DNA of 64,000 nucleotides from Flavobacterium davisii. GTDB lineage: Bacteria > Bacteroidota > Bacteroidia > Flavobacteriales > Flavobacteriaceae. The position numbers were made by a program, and so were the translations under genes. The DNA is taken from NCBI RefSeq assembly GCF_019565505.1, contig NZ_CP067378.1:2666001-2730000 (forward strand). The letters run 5' to 3'. Positions 49,161 through 58,613 of the stretch are shown one piece after another (the stretch's first letter is position 1; every line of letters starts with the position of its first letter). Under the pieces are notes generated by a model. The model saw nothing but the letters and a program-made list of their open reading frames with translations, was not told the origin of the DNA and ran no database searches.

Positions 49161-51072
49161 ATGAAAAAAACATTTTATTAGCAAGCGTTTTAACGTGTAT
49201 GTATGGTGGTACTGCTTTTGCACAAAAGCAAGAATCAAAAAAATAGAAGAAATAGTCGTATCAGAGACTAAATTTCAGCAAAACAAAACAAAAACAGGAA
49301 GAACGATTGAAAAAATTACATCAAAAGATTTAGAACAAAGAAAAGGACAAAGTGTTGCTACCATATTAAGCCAGTTAGCCGGATTTGAAGTTGTAGGAAA
49401 TCAGAGTGGAGTAGGTAAAAATTTAGAATTGTTCGTTAGGGGAGGAACCACAAAACAAGTTTTAATCCTAATAGATGGCAATCCCGTAGTAGACGCATCC
49501 AGTATTTCAACAACGTATGATTTACGATTATTACCAGTAGAACAAGTTGAAAGCATAGAAGTACTTAAAGGAGCTTCCTCTGTATTATACGGTGCTAATG
49601 CAGCCACAGCAGTTATTAATATTACATTAAAAAAAGCAACTGACAAAGGAGTTATAGGAACAGCTTATTTTAATGTAGGAACGCAAAACTTAGCAACCAC
49701 TAAAAAATATAAACCAGAAGAATATAATCAAGGTTTTTCATTGAACGGAACAAAAGGAAAAATGTCTTTTTTAACCGCTCTAAATAGTACAGAAATAACG
49801 GGCATTAGTGAAGCAAAAGGAGATAATTTTGAAAAAGACAAATTTTCAAGAGTTAATCTTAATCAGCAATTAGGAGTAGTTATAAATAAAGAAATTAAGC
49901 TGAATTTTTTTGCTAACTATGATCGCTTAAGATTTGCCTATGATGCAGGTGCCTTTGTAGATAATGAAGTAAATACTTTAATAGGAGAACAGTTTAGAGG
50001 AGGCTTTTCTCCTTCAATGAAATATGAAAAAGGAGAGTTGAAAATAAATTCTTCTTTCGGCTTTTATGAACAAAAAAGATTATCAGGAGTTTCACTAAAT
50101 AATTATACTGAATCTTTTTCTAAATCACGAAATATAAATGTTGACGTTTTTAATAAATACAATATAGGAAACTCTTTAGCTTTTATTACAGGGGTTCAAT
50201 TTCAATATTTTGATATGCTTCAAGCTACTCCTTATGTTAATATTTATAATCAAGACGCTAAATACACTATGTTAGATCCTTATATTACAGCAGTATTAAA
50301 TACCAAGTTTGGATTAAATGTAAATGCAGGAGCTCGTTATTTAAAACACAGTGTCTATAAAGATTATATCATCCTTAATATTAATCCAAGCTTTAATTTT
50401 GAAAAAATCAATTTAAAATTATATGGATCAATAGGAGGAGCAGTAGTAGCACCAACATTATATCAAGTATATTCTGAGTATGGAAATAAAGATTTAAGCC
50501 CACAAGAAAATGCTACTATTGAAACTGGTTTTGAAAAAAGTTTTTTAAATCAAAAATTAAAAATTTCAGCAGTTGGATTTTATAGAGAAGAAAATAATTC
50601 AATTGGTTTTAAAAAGAAGGCCTCAAATGTAGGATGGCAATATGAAAATATAGAAGGAATCAATAAGTCAAAAGGGATTGAATCCAATATAATGATAAAA
50701 CCTATAGAAAAAGTAAGCCTAACAGGTAATTATACTTTTGTAGAAAATGATGAAGCCATTGCAAAATCCGTTGCAAAACATAGAGTAAATGCGGGGGTAT
50801 CAGTTGAGTTTACGAAATCTATCACATGGGATGCTCAATTCCAGTTCGTAGACTTTAGAAATGTGTCATATTACAACTCCTTTACCTTTAAAGCAACAGA
50901 TACATCTGTTGCTGCTTATAAATTATTTCACACTAATTTAAAAGTAAAATTATCAAACCATTTGAATGTTTTTGGATCCGTTCAAAACTTATTAAATGAG
51001 GAGTTTATAGAAACAATGGGATATAATACAAGAGGAAGAAACTTTAAAATCGGAATGAATTTTCAGTTTTAA
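49161..51072 (+). CDS. btuB: BtuB-like TonB-dependent cobalamin receptor, two frameshifts
   Basis: About 638 residues when read from ATG 49161. Slips at A7 49164-49170 and A7 49237-49243 (8 expected in both) hide the signal peptide KKNILLASVLTCMYGGTAFA; the long frame starts only at the TonB-box region (KKIEEIVVSETKF). Plug: GRTIEKITSKDLEQRKGQSVATILSQLAGFEV and FVRGGTTKQVLILIDGNPV, then the barrel ending IGMNFQF. B12 specificity is assigned from the riboswitch in its leader. It carries B12 over the outer membrane to BtuF. Confidence 0.94.
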
Positions 51073-51130
51073 TTAAAACGGTCAAGGCTTAAGAAATAAT
51101 AATATTCATAAGTTCATTACTTCAATAAAT

Positions 51131-51168
51131 AGGAGAAATCACATTATCGTTATTTTGTGATTTCTCCT
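51131..51168 (+). terminator. Rho-independent terminator of btuB
   Basis: Perfect 13-bp stem AGGAGAAATCACA / TGTGATTTCTCCT followed by TACTTTTG; weak T run but a strong stem. Confidence 0.85.
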
Positions 51169-51210
51169 TACTTTTGAATAAAAAATAATTTTGTAGTTAT
51201 AGAGCGTTGT

Positions 51211-52622
51211 TTAATCTATATACATTTCATATTTTAAATCACGTTTAGAAAGATCCATAATTTCATTGCCAATTTTAAATTGAGGTTTTTGAATACCAAT
51301 TCTATTACCAGATTTAATTAAGCTCATTACCTTAGCTAAATAAGGTTCAGAGCTGTTCCCTAAAATACCTAGATTACTTATGTCTTCCATTAATATATTA
51401 GTCGCATCGGGCGTAATACCCGCTTCATAATCTCCAAAACCTACTTTATTAACAATTTTTAAAACAATTAATTGCATAGCATATCTATGCGTTGGATTCA
51501 AATTTCGTTTTGTGTAGTCTGGTGAGTCATACATTGTAATAGACCCCACATTTTTGCCTGTAGTAGTAGTCCCTATTTGAATTACCTGAATGTAAGGCTT
51601 TAGACAGTTAATGATTAATTCACTAGCAGAGGCGGTATTGCCCGTTGTTAAGATATATACTTTATTTAAATTTAATGAATTAATAGAAGTACCATTTTTT
51701 AATTGTGAGGTAAATTTATTTAATAACCTATTAGGATCTATTTTACTATTGATCTTAGAGTTCCATTGTTCTTTAGCAAAAATTTGATCTTCAAATTGTC
51801 CTGTAATCATACTGGCTAAACGAGTAGCGGTTGCTACCGATCCTCCTGAATTATAACGTAAATCTAGTACTAAATCAGTTATTCCAGCTGCTTTTAATTT
51901 ACCAAATGCTTCATTTAATTGCGGTTCATAATATGTATAAAAACCATTATACATTAAATAGCCCACTTTTTTATTTCCTTCCTCTATTATATTGGTAATA
52001 TAAACAGGATTTTCAGAATACGCCTTTTTAGTTAATGCTACTGTTTTTCCATTAGATGTAATAGCACCTCCATCATACGATGCTAAATTTAAAGTGTAAT
52101 TTGTTTTAGATAACAATTCACGATAATTACTACGAGTAAGGGGTATATCATTAACGGCATAAAAAAGATCTCCTCGTTTTAGATCTTTTGTACTAGCATC
52201 ACTATTAGACATGATGTATTTTACCCAGCCAAAAACTTCAGTTTTACTACCATTCTTAGGACTAATCCCATACTCCATACCATTACTATCATTCGTTCCA
52301 GAAAGAAGCTGTTCTAATATAGTATAATTAGAAGATATAAAACTAAATTTATCGACGTTTTTTCGATCGTAAATTAAATTTTCAAATAAAGCTTCAGGTT
52401 TTGAAAAAGTATTCAAAAAGAATTAAGCTCGTTTTGAGAACCAAAACGATCATCACGCAAATTTGCTACATTTTCTTGATAATAATAATATTTGTTCAAA
52501 CCCTTCCAAATAAAATTATGAGCATCTAACTCACTATATTGAGGTTGATCATCTAAATCATTACAGCTAAACAGTGTGCCAACTGTTAGAATGATGAAAA
52601 GCTGGATTATATTTTTTTTCAT
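51211..52622 (-). CDS. S41 family C-terminal processing peptidase lipoprotein, one frameshift
   Basis: About 470 residues. Lipoprotein signal KKNIIQLFIILTVGTLFSC, a PDZ domain (KRGDLFYAVNDIPLTRSNY) near 145, and the S41 core: VLDLRYNSGGSVATATRLASM and catalytic Ser in TTGNTASASELIINCL, with Lys in GTTTTGKNVGS. A5 at 52415-52419 on the plus strand (6 expected) breaks it at ELNSFLNTFSKPEALF. It is head to head with the membrane protein gene at 52648 with only 25 bases between. Confidence 0.92.
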
Positions 52623-52647
52623 TTATAAAAAGATATGATGTAAATTT

Positions 52648-52932
52648 ATGAGCTTAAAATTAGATCAAATGCGTAAAGAAAAAATAAAAAATCGAAATTT
52701 ATTTTGGTTTTTAACATTTATAGTTGGTTCGGTAGCGTTTGGGAGTTACTATTATTGGTTTAAAACACAGAATATAAAGAAGGAAAAAACTTTCTTAGGA
52801 ACCTATCAATCCCCTGAAGAAGCTTATAAGGAAACACAAAAAGCCTTGTATTTGATGTCAATTCAATTGAACTCTGGCATGAAAAATGCTCAGAGATTAA
52901 AAGAACATAAGCAAACTATTCAAAAAAAATAA
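52648..52932 (+). CDS. Small membrane-anchored protein, anti-sigma-like
   Basis: 94 residues with one membrane helix (FLTFIVGSVAFGSYYYWF) after a basic N-terminus and a helical C-terminal part (TYQSPEEAYKETQKALYLMSIQLNSGMKNAQRLKEHKQ). That C-terminal block is shared with Flavobacterium proteins encoded between an ECF sigma factor and a DUF4252 protein, in the anti-sigma position. Here it is short and has no sigma-factor gene beside it. Function inferred from position only. The DUF4252 gene follows 10 bases later. Intact frame. Confidence 0.7.
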   Translation: MSLKLDQMRKEKIKNRNLFWFLTFIVGSVAFGSYYYWFKTQNIKKEKTFLGTYQSPEEAYKETQKALYLMSIQLNSGMKNAQRLKEHKQTIQKK

Positions 52933-52942
52933 AGCAATAAAA

Positions 52943-53443
52943 ATGAGAAAAATAATAATGTTCCTTTTAGGAATGCTTTCGTCTTATGTGAGTATAGCGC
53001 AAACCCCTTTTGATAAATTTGAAGGCAATAGTAATGTCTCTTCTGTTGTTGTAAATGACAAGATGTTTGAGTTAATGAGTAAAGTCAAGATGGAAACAAA
53101 AGAAGATCAAGCTTATTTAAATTTAATTAAAAAATTAGATTATTTAAAAGTATTCAAAACAACGCATCCTAAAACAACTTCTGATATGCGTACTAGTGTA
53201 GATCAATATGGAGATAAATTAGAAGAGTTGATACGTATAAATGAAAATGGGAAAAATGCCAAAATATATGCCAAAATGATTTCAGGAAGTACCAATGTGT
53301 CAGAGTTATTACTTTTTATGGAAGGAAAAGAAACCGTTTTGATGTTTTTAACGGGAAATTTTTCATTAAGTGAAATTTCGCTTTTAACTAAACGAATGAA
53401 TTTACCAGGAGGTGAAGAATTGAATAAAGCTACTAAGAAATAA
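52943..53443 (+). CDS. DUF4252 family secreted protein
   Basis: 166 residues with signal peptide (KIIMFLLGMLSSYVSIAQ). DUF4252 features: FDKFEGNSNVSSVVVNDKMFELM, MISGSTNVSELLLFMEGKETVLMFLTGNFSLSEIS. The family is found only in Bacteroidota, often with sigma/anti-sigma pairs, and has no known biochemical role. The 3' end abuts an inverted-repeat element (53442-53588), whose first bases include its stop codon region. Intact frame. Confidence 0.88.
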   Translation: MRKIIMFLLGMLSSYVSIAQTPFDKFEGNSNVSSVVVNDKMFELMSKVKMETKEDQAYLNLIKKLDYLKVFKTTHPKTTSDMRTSVDQYGDKLEELIRINENGKNAKIYAKMISGSTNVSELLLFMEGKETVLMFLTGNFSLSEISLLTKRMNLPGGEELNKATKK

Positions 53444-53588
53444 AAAGAGGTTGCCCAAAAAGAAATATCATAATATTAGTAGCCTTTTTTCTGTGGAAAA
53501 TAAAATCCAGCATCATGTAATTTTTATCGTCTGAATAAAAAATCAGTCTACTTTTGGTTGAAGTATGGTTTGGACAACCACTTTTTTT
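53442..53588 (+). repeat. Inverted-repeat element, family D copy 3
   Basis: Left end AAAAAGAGGTTGCCCAAAAAG and right end GGTTTGGACAACCACTTTTTT are inverse complements with a few mismatches; about 147 bases, no ORF. It lies between the DUF4252 gene and the convergent PEBP gene. Confidence 0.7.
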
Positions 53589-53606
53589 AAGAATCGTATT
53601 TTTGAA

Positions 53607-54146
53607 TTATCTTTTGTAATACATAATAATAGAAGCTTTTTCAAGAGTATTACCATTTAAGTAATAACCCACTAGTGCAGGACTAGCATTTTTGTCTAAA
53701 CCTAATTTATCTGTTTTTAATGCGTAAACAGTAATAGTGTATTTATGAAAACCATGACCTTCAGGAGGACAAGGACCTCCGTAACCAGATTTTCCAAAAT
53801 CAGTAATACTCTGTATTGTACCAGTAGGCATTAAGTTTTTAGTAACATCTCCAGCTCCCGTTTTTAATTCTTTAGTCGTAGCAGGAATGTCAAACGCAAG
53901 CCAATGCCACCATCCACTTCCTGTAGGTGCATTTTCATCGTGTATTGTAATGGCAAAGCTTTTAGTGTCCTTTGGTGCATTTTCCCAAAATAATTGAGGA
54001 GACATATTTTCGCCTGTACAACCAAAACCATTAAAAACTTGTTTCATAGTTGCTTGACCACCTAAATCATTACTTTTTAAAGTAAAAGTTTGTGCACTTG
54101 CTGTAAAAACTGAAATAAAAGCAAGTAGAGTTAAAATTCTTTTCAT
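53607..54146 (-). CDS. PEBP (YbhB/YbcL) family protein, secreted
   Basis: 179 residues with signal peptide (KRILTLLAFISVFTASAQ). Phosphatidylethanolamine-binding / Raf kinase inhibitor-like fold: GCTGENMSPQLFWENAPKDTKSFAI, HDENAPTGSGWWHWLAFDIPATT and GYGGPCPPEGHGFHKY (binding-pocket His). Ligand and role unknown in bacteria. Intact frame. Confidence 0.94.
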   Translation of the reverse strand: MKRILTLLAFISVFTASAQTFTLKSNDLGGQATMKQVFNGFGCTGENMSPQLFWENAPKDTKSFAITIHDENAPTGSGWWHWLAFDIPATTKELKTGAGDVTKNLMPTGTIQSITDFGKSGYGGPCPPEGHGFHKYTITVYALKTDKLGLDKNASPALVGYYLNGNTLEKASIIMYYKR

Positions 54147-54234
54147 TTTTAGACTATTTTATAATGCAAATTTATAACGAAGTTGGGTACTATCATTACG
54201 CTAAAAGTTCAAAAAGATGTTTTGTTAGTTCATT

Positions 54235-54410
54235 TTAATCCAGATTCCGCGTTAGAATTTTATTACGAATAAAAGGAAATATTGAAGTAATAGATTCTGT
54301 ATTAAGTTGTTGAAATTAATGCGTCTATATTTCCTGTGAAAAATGGGTGTGCTTATTTTCTTAGTTCTTCTCACCTTCATTACAAAGTCTATCGTGTAAT
54401 CCAGATTTAA
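54235..54410 (-). repeat. Palindromic MITE-like element, family B copy 3 (reverse orientation)
   Basis: Ends TTAATCCAGATTCCGCG and ATCGTGTAATCCAGATTTAA. The right arm (CTTCATTACAAAGTCTATC) is the inverse complement of the left arm of copies B1 and B2. The right terminus supplies the stop codon of the AraC-family gene (54407-54409). Confidence 0.75.
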
Positions 54411-55246
54411 TCTTTAAAATTTTTAGGTGATACACCATAATATTTTTTGAACTCATTGCTAAATGCCGATAAATTTTCATAGCCTAATTCATGGTAAATG
54501 TCAGAAGGCCTTTTGTTTAGAATTAATTCGTTACGTGCTTTTTCCATTCTTTTTGAAATAAAGTACTTTTTTGGAGAAATTTGATAAATTTCTGCAAACT
54601 TTCTTTTAAAACTAGAAATACTCATATTAGATAAAAAAGCAAGTTCCTCAACAGTTAAATGATTATTCTCATACTGCTGAACAATATCTTTTATTGATTT
54701 ATTTTTATTGCGACTTAATGTGTTTTGGAAAAAATTAATAATTCGGTCAGATTCTTTATGTAATAAATATAATAGAATTTCTTCCAGTTTTATATAGGTA
54801 AGGAGGGATGATTGATTAAAATCATTTTTTAATAAAAGAACTGATTTTTCAAATAAACTAACATAAGGATCTTTGTGAAGATCTAGTACCGTTTGGCTTA
54901 AATCATTTGTTTTTTTTAAATGAATTTGTTTTTTTGATAAAAAATCATTTAAAAAATGATCAGAAAAGAAAAAAAGAATACTATTATACCCCGATTCTCC
55001 TATCAGGCGTTCCGTCATTAAACTATTTCCAGATTGCAACAAAAAAAATTGATTGTTTTGTATAGAAATGTTGTTTTGATTACTAATGACTTCCTTATGG
55101 CCACTTAATAAAAGACAAAGAACATTATGGGTAAAGGTAACAGGTATGTTTTTGCTGGATTGTTGCGCATTATAAAAATAAACGGCACAGTCAAAATGGT
55201 TATCCTGAAAAAGATCAAAGGGTAAATTAACGGGTTGTGTATTCAT
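54407..55246 (-). CDS. AraC family transcriptional regulator
   Basis: 279 residues. N-terminal cupin-like sensing half with no clear ligand motif, and a C-terminal AraC domain with two helix-turn-helix units: LTVEELAFLSNMSISSFKRKFAEIYQISPKKYF near 195 and PSDIYHELGYENLSAFSNEFKKYYGVSPKNF near 245. Its target is not apparent; neighbours are a PEBP protein and a DUF4369 lipoprotein. The stop codon falls in repeat B3. Intact frame. Confidence 0.92.
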   Translation of the reverse strand: MNTQPVNLPFDLFQDNHFDCAVYFYNAQQSSKNIPVTFTHNVLCLLLSGHKEVISNQNNISIQNNQFFLLQSGNSLMTERLIGESGYNSILFFFSDHFLNDFLSKKQIHLKKTNDLSQTVLDLHKDPYVSLFEKSVLLLKNDFNQSSLLTYIKLEEILLYLLHKESDRIINFFQNTLSRNKNKSIKDIVQQYENNHLTVEELAFLSNMSISSFKRKFAEIYQISPKKYFISKRMEKARNELILNKRPSDIYHELGYENLSAFSNEFKKYYGVSPKNFKD

Positions 55247-55278
55247 TAAGTAGCATTTGATAATAAGAATCTAAATGA

Positions 55279-55307
55279 AAAACGACAATTAAAGGAGTTA
55301 ATTGTCG
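55279..55307 (-). terminator. Terminator of the DUF4369 gene
   Basis: Perfect 12-bp stem AACGACAATTAA / TTAATTGTCGTT with AGGAG loop, followed on the minus strand by TTTTTCATTT. Confidence 0.88.
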
Positions 55308-55319
55308 TTCGTATTATTT

Positions 55320-56018
55320 TTATTTCTTTAAGTAGTTGGTGAATTTTTTGCCGTATTTAGAATTGGCTACATCTGGTGACATCTTTTTTTGTATTTCTAC
55401 TAAAAATTTGGGCTGCATATCATAAATATCCGTAAGAGCTATATAGGGAGCAATTTCATGATCCGCATGGGTAAGTGCAAAATTAGCAGAATATAAATAT
55501 TTCCTTTTTAATAGTTGGTCTTGCTTGTTTTGATTATCTGATGCGCTATAGTTTTTATTGCCTTTATTACCCAATATTTTAGCTTGGAGTAATTGAAGTT
55601 GTTGTTCGTTAAATTTAGAAATGATGTCTTTATATTCTTTATAAAGATCATGATTTTTAGAGCCTGTAATTTTGGCATTAGCAAAAAAGAATTCAAGGTC
55701 TGTGTCAATATTTATTTTTCCGGGTTCAGCAAAAAATAATAGATTATTATCTAATGAGTTAGTTTGTCCTCTATCTACAAATAAATATAGCATTTCGGGA
55801 GAATCTAATTTAATAGAACTTTCAAAATTAGACGAGCCATTTAATTCAATAGTATCTAAAGCAACTAAAGTACTGTCCTCTACTTTTTGAATGTATAATT
55901 TTCCTTTTTTTAATCCCCTTATATTTCCTGTTACTATTACCTCATCTTTTACAAGTGTTTTGTCTGTACATGAAGAAAAAAATATAAATGAAACTGCTAT
56001 GATGATTTTTTTATACAT
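55320..56018 (-). CDS. DUF4369 domain lipoprotein
   Basis: 232 residues from ATG 56018, which gives the lipoprotein signal KKIIIAVSFIFFSSC; an upstream ATG at 56060 lies in the preceding terminator. DUF4369 immunoglobulin-like domain: VTGNIRGLKKGKLYIQKVEDSTLVALDTIELNGSSNFE near 20-60, LYLFVDRGQ. The thioredoxin-like domain that often follows DUF4369 is absent; the remainder is a helical, Gln-rich stretch. Function unknown. Flanked by terminators on both sides, so monocistronic. Intact frame. Confidence 0.85.
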   Translation of the reverse strand: MYKKIIIAVSFIFFSSCTDKTLVKDEVIVTGNIRGLKKGKLYIQKVEDSTLVALDTIELNGSSNFESSIKLDSPEMLYLFVDRGQTNSLDNNLLFFAEPGKINIDTDLEFFFANAKITGSKNHDLYKEYKDIISKFNEQQLQLLQAKILGNKGNKNYSASDNQNKQDQLLKRKYLYSANFALTHADHEIAPYIALTDIYDMQPKFLVEIQKKMSPDVANSKYGKKFTNYLKK

Positions 56019-56046
56019 ATTTATTATAAATTTCTCGCAATGTAAT

Positions 56047-56084
56047 AAAAAAATCCTCAAAATTCAACTGTATTTTGAGGATTT
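56047..56084 (-). terminator. Terminator of the M61 peptidase gene
   Basis: Stem AAATCCTCAAAA / TTTTGAGGATTT with a T7 run on the minus strand, 21 bases past the peptidase stop codon. Confidence 0.92.
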
Positions 56085-56104
56085 AAACGAAAAATAAATA
56101 TGAT

Positions 56105-57958
56105 TTATCCTTTTAGCCAAGCTTCTTTTAAAGCTTTTTTATTATCGTCTGTGGCTTTATAAGTTGTTACATCTTCAAAAGGAAGTTTTATATTTCCTTT
56201 TAAAATTATTTCTTTTTGATCTCTCTTTATTTTAATAGAAATTTTCTCATTTTCCTTCCAACTCTGACTTGTCATGATCATATCATAAATATTGTCTAAG
56301 TTGTAGTTTTTATCATTTATAGCCAAGATGTAATCACCTCCTTTTAGTCCTAAATTTGAATAAAATTCAGGAAGTTCTATTCCGTGAATAATAACTATTT
56401 CTTTCGTTTCTTGGTTAACTGTTATATAAGGTGTTTGGTCTTTTATAAAAACATTTCCGTGTACTTTAGTTTGTGCCTGTGTAATGCCCATTTTGGCAAA
56501 AAACTTATCATAAGGTATAGGAGTTGGTCCATCTACGTAAGTTTTTAAGAAATCACCCACTTCTGGATAAGTAAGTGCTATAATCTTATCAAAAAGAGCT
56601 TCATCTTTAAATGGCTTATTAATACCATATTCATTATTTAATTTTTGCATTAGATCTAATACACCACGCTGACCATTGCTTTTTTCGCGAATAAGAATAT
56701 CTAAACACATGCCTATTAAAGCACCCTTTTGATATACATTAAGATACTGATCTTTGTAAGGTTTTGTTAATACATTGGCACTCATTTTAGTAAAAGGAAT
56801 TGTATCATCCATATTGGCTGCTTGTCTAATCTTGTCAGTCATACGGTTGTAGAACTCCTCCTCATTAATTAATCCTTGGTTAATTTGAAAAAGATTCGCA
56901 AAATATTCCGTTATACCTTCATACATCCACAAATGTTTAGACATTTTAGGCTCATTAAAATCAAAATAATGAATTTCTTCAGCATGAATGCCCAATGGAC
57001 TTACGATATGGAAAAATTCATGAGAAACAATGTCTTTTAATTGTTCATCCATTTGGTCAGAAGGCATCATTTCAGGCATTACAACTGTTGTAGAAGTAGT
57101 GTGTTCTAAAGCGCCAAAACCTTTTGCATCCTGTTTTTGTACATCAGTAAGGTAGATTAATACAGAATATTTTTTTGTATTATTTATAGGACCTAAAAAC
57201 TTTTTTTGGGCTTTCATCATTTTCTCCATATTAGGAGCTAAATCAGCTGCTTTGTATTTTCCTGTTGGAGAATAGAGGCTAATGAGAATATCCATATCAT
57301 CTACCTTAAAAGTAACAATGTCTGGTTTTGTATACATTATGGGATGATCTATAAGAGTAGCGTATCTATTTGTTTTGAAAACATCTATTTGATTACTAGA
57401 GTTGTTATCTGTGAGTGAAGTAGCGCCATATAGATGCTCAGGGTGTAGAACCGTGAGTGTATAAGGAACTTCCTTTTTATCACTAAAATACCCAATAAAA
57501 CCATGTGTATTTAAAACAAAGCAGTTAGAGTCTATGTTTGTTCCTGCTGGCGAAAAAACATCGTCACCTCCTATACCGCCAACTTGTTCTGTATCGTAGG
57601 TGTCATTTACCCAGTAAGTTATTTTAGCTAATTTTTTAGCACCTGTAATGCGGTATGTGTTTTCATCTAGTTTAGCTAAAGGTAAATTTTCCCCTTTATT
57701 AGTATAGGCTTTTATTTTTTCAATAAAACGACCATAGTTGTCTAATGAGTAGGTTCCGGGTACTGTTTTAGGGATGCTAAAAATAATAACATCTTCTTTA
57801 GACGGTGTAGGAACTACTGTAACCATGACTTTGTCGTCTTGTATTGTGTTTAAATCAATTGTAACATTTACTTCTGGATTTTTAGAATCTTTTAAAGGAG
57901 TTGCTTTAGAATTAAAAGAAAGAAATGCTAATAAAGATGATAAAAATATTTTTTTCAT
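56105..57958 (-). CDS. M61 family metallopeptidase with PDZ domain
   Basis: 617 residues from ATG 57958, which gives the signal peptide KKIFLSSLLAFLSFNSKATP; a start at 58036 lies in the repeat-flanking spacer. M61 (glycyl aminopeptidase) N-terminal beta domain, then catalytic HEFFHIVSPLGIHAEEI near 322 with the third zinc Glu in WMYEGITEYFANL, then a PDZ domain (YSNLGLKGGDYILAINDKNYNLDNIYDMI) near 540. Secreted or periplasmic aminopeptidase. Intact frame. Confidence 0.95.
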   Translation of the reverse strand: MKKIFLSSLLAFLSFNSKATPLKDSKNPEVNVTIDLNTIQDDKVMVTVVPTPSKEDVIIFSIPKTVPGTYSLDNYGRFIEKIKAYTNKGENLPLAKLDENTYRITGAKKLAKITYWVNDTYDTEQVGGIGGDDVFSPAGTNIDSNCFVLNTHGFIGYFSDKKEVPYTLTVLHPEHLYGATSLTDNNSSNQIDVFKTNRYATLIDHPIMYTKPDIVTFKVDDMDILISLYSPTGKYKAADLAPNMEKMMKAQKKFLGPINNTKKYSVLIYLTDVQKQDAKGFGALEHTTSTTVVMPEMMPSDQMDEQLKDIVSHEFFHIVSPLGIHAEEIHYFDFNEPKMSKHLWMYEGITEYFANLFQINQGLINEEEFYNRMTDKIRQAANMDDTIPFTKMSANVLTKPYKDQYLNVYQKGALIGMCLDILIREKSNGQRGVLDLMQKLNNEYGINKPFKDEALFDKIIALTYPEVGDFLKTYVDGPTPIPYDKFFAKMGITQAQTKVHGNVFIKDQTPYITVNQETKEIVIIHGIELPEFYSNLGLKGGDYILAINDKNYNLDNIYDMIMTSQSWKENEKISIKIKRDQKEIILKGNIKLPFEDVTTYKATDDNKKALKEAWLKG

Positions 57959-57990
57959 TGATGAATAATAAGATTGGAAAAAAGGGTTGT

Positions 57991-58168
57991 TAATCTGGAT
58001 TGCGAGATAGATTTTGTGATGAAGATAAAAAGACAAAGAAGATAAAAATGCACGGAAATTTTTTACCGTAGACGTAGTTTTACTACATTAGGTACAAAAA
58101 ATGAAGTACTTTTTAGATTCAAGGGCACTTTTATCTCTAATAAATTTCTAAAACGTAATTTGGGGTTA
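57991..58168 (+). repeat. Palindromic MITE-like element, family B copy 2
   Basis: Starts TTAATCTGGATTGCGAGATAG and ends AAACGTAATTTGGGGTTAA. Shares ATGAAGA...AAGACAAAGAAGA and ACTTTT...TTTATCTCTAATAA blocks with copy B1. About 178 bases, no ORF. Confidence 0.8.
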
Positions 58169-58224
58169 AAGATATTAGTTTACTAATTTTTAATGTAATC
58201 TTTATGAAAAAATTAACAAAAAAA

Positions 58225-58241
58225 CTCCTGTAAAACAGGAG
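58225..58241 (-). terminator. Terminator of the DUF2805 gene
   Basis: CTCCTG-TAAAA-CAGGAG stem followed on the minus strand by T8. Confidence 0.88.
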
Positions 58242-58248
58242 CCTAAAA

Positions 58249-58527
58249 TTAATCAAATTTATTTTTAAGGTAATACTTCCCGTCTAGATCATCATCAAAG
58301 TCATTATTTTTAATAGGTTTAGGTTTGGGTTTGGAAGCTGTTATTTTTTTCTTCCAAAGTTCAAATTGATCTTTTGATAAATGTTTACGCATTAACTCTG
58401 TTACGTCACTTTCGCCCACTCCAAATTCTTCTTTAATTGATTCAAGGGGTTTACGCTCTTCTTTTGCCATGCTGATTAGTCTTTCTAAATTTTCTCTGTC
58501 TAATTCAGCGATTTTACTTTTTCTCAT
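58249..58527 (-). CDS. TIGR03643 / DUF2805 family protein
   Basis: 92 residues. The N-terminal two thirds match the TIGR03643 helical domain (LDRENLERLISMAKEERKPLESIKEEFGVGESDVTELMRKHLSKDQFELWKK), which looks like a small helix-turn-helix. The C-terminus is a Lys/Pro-rich and Asp-rich tail (SKPKPKPIKNNDFDDDLDG). Function unknown. Intact frame, own terminator. Confidence 0.88.
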   Translation of the reverse strand: MRKSKIAELDRENLERLISMAKEERKPLESIKEEFGVGESDVTELMRKHLSKDQFELWKKKITASKPKPKPIKNNDFDDDLDGKYYLKNKFD

Positions 58528-58613
58528 TTTAAATTATAAAAACAAAATTGTATTAAACTTTATGCAATACTTATTCCAATATTAATAAAAAGGAATGACT
58601 TTTTAAAATTTTT

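Larger units (their letters stand above)
57959..58248. other. Intergenic region with repeat B2
   Basis: 290 bases with no ORF; 57991-58168 is palindromic element B2 and 58225-58241 a terminator stem. Confidence 0.7.

Noticed and set aside
13500..58168. CRISPR array
   Set aside because: The repeats are about 175 bp, widely dispersed and not separated by regular spacers; no cas genes are present.
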